5,171 nucleotides of DNA from positions 1,305-6,475 of the forward strand of contig HF998349.1 of NCBI GenBank assembly GCA_000433735.1, in the 5' to 3' direction. The position numbers and the translations under genes are program-made. This DNA is from Clostridium sp. CAG:167 (GTDB lineage Bacteria; Bacillota; Clostridia; Lachnospirales; Lachnospiraceae). Below the pieces are notes generated by a model. It worked only from the letters and a program-made list of their open reading frames with translations, had not been told where the DNA came from and did no database searches. Each line of letters starts with the position of its first letter. Position 1 is the stretch's first letter. Positions 5,111 to 5,171 of the stretch are shown in pieces.

Positions 5111-5171
5111 ATGACTAGATGGAAAAAGATTGTGCAGGTAGTGGCGGAAGCGGCTATTGCAACCTGTATAT
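5111..5171 (+). CDS. Start of an unidentified protein, 3' end outside the window
   Basis: ATG 5111 follows a strong RBS, GGAGG at 5098-5102, spaced 8 nt. Twenty complete codons are visible (MTRWKKIVQVVAEAAIATCI) before the window ends. A short basic start followed by a mostly hydrophobic stretch could be a signal peptide or first membrane helix, but Glu and Gln in the middle make this uncertain. It has its own promoter and is separated from the upstream gene by a strong terminator, so it is a separate transcription unit. The product cannot be identified from this fragment. Confidence 0.7.
   Translation, partial: MTRWKKIVQVVAEAAIATCI

Overview
The window looks like a chromosomal stretch from a Gram-positive Clostridia genome, probably Lachnospiraceae. 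This is inferred from moderate-to-low GC, strong GGAGG-type ribosome binding sites, sigma-A-like promoters, and a secreted protein with InlB/Listeria-Bacteroides-type repeats and a Lys/Arg-rich fibronectin III-like tail. All supported genes are on the + strand. No tRNA, rRNA, CRISPR array or transposase gene was seen.

Region 1 (1-796) is the 3' part of an unrecognised cytosolic protein; its reading frame is still open at the left edge. Region 2 (about 800-2238) is a remnant of a two-gene module. The first gene is an apparently intact RecF/OLD/ABC-type AAA ATPase. The second gene starts by overlapping the ATPase stop codon and is broken after about 34 residues. The stump keeps a TOPRIM-like 'VVEGNHEK' motif, so the likely parent is an ATPase plus TOPRIM-type effector pair, as in OLD, Gabija or PARIS-like defence systems.

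Region 3 (2243-2785) is a small autoregulated unit: a good sigma-A promoter, two copies of an operator-like inverted repeat spaced 30 bp apart, and an XRE-type helix-turn-helix regulator. A 25-codon ORF overlaps the regulator stop and may be the stump of a second broken partner gene. Region 4 (2786-5030) holds a C8-T-C5 homopolymer tract, a good promoter, a short leader and one large secreted protein, closed by a long hairpin terminator. The protein has a signal peptide, three B-repeat-like modules, a beta-rich domain, an Asn-rich linker and an extremely basic FnIII-like tail.

Region 5 (5056-5171) has an extended -10 promoter, a strong RBS and the first 20 codons of another gene, which runs off the right edge. 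The genes look like independent transcription units rather than one operon. The most informative signal is the pair of consecutive accessory modules in which the first gene is intact and the overlapping second gene is reduced to an N-terminal stump.
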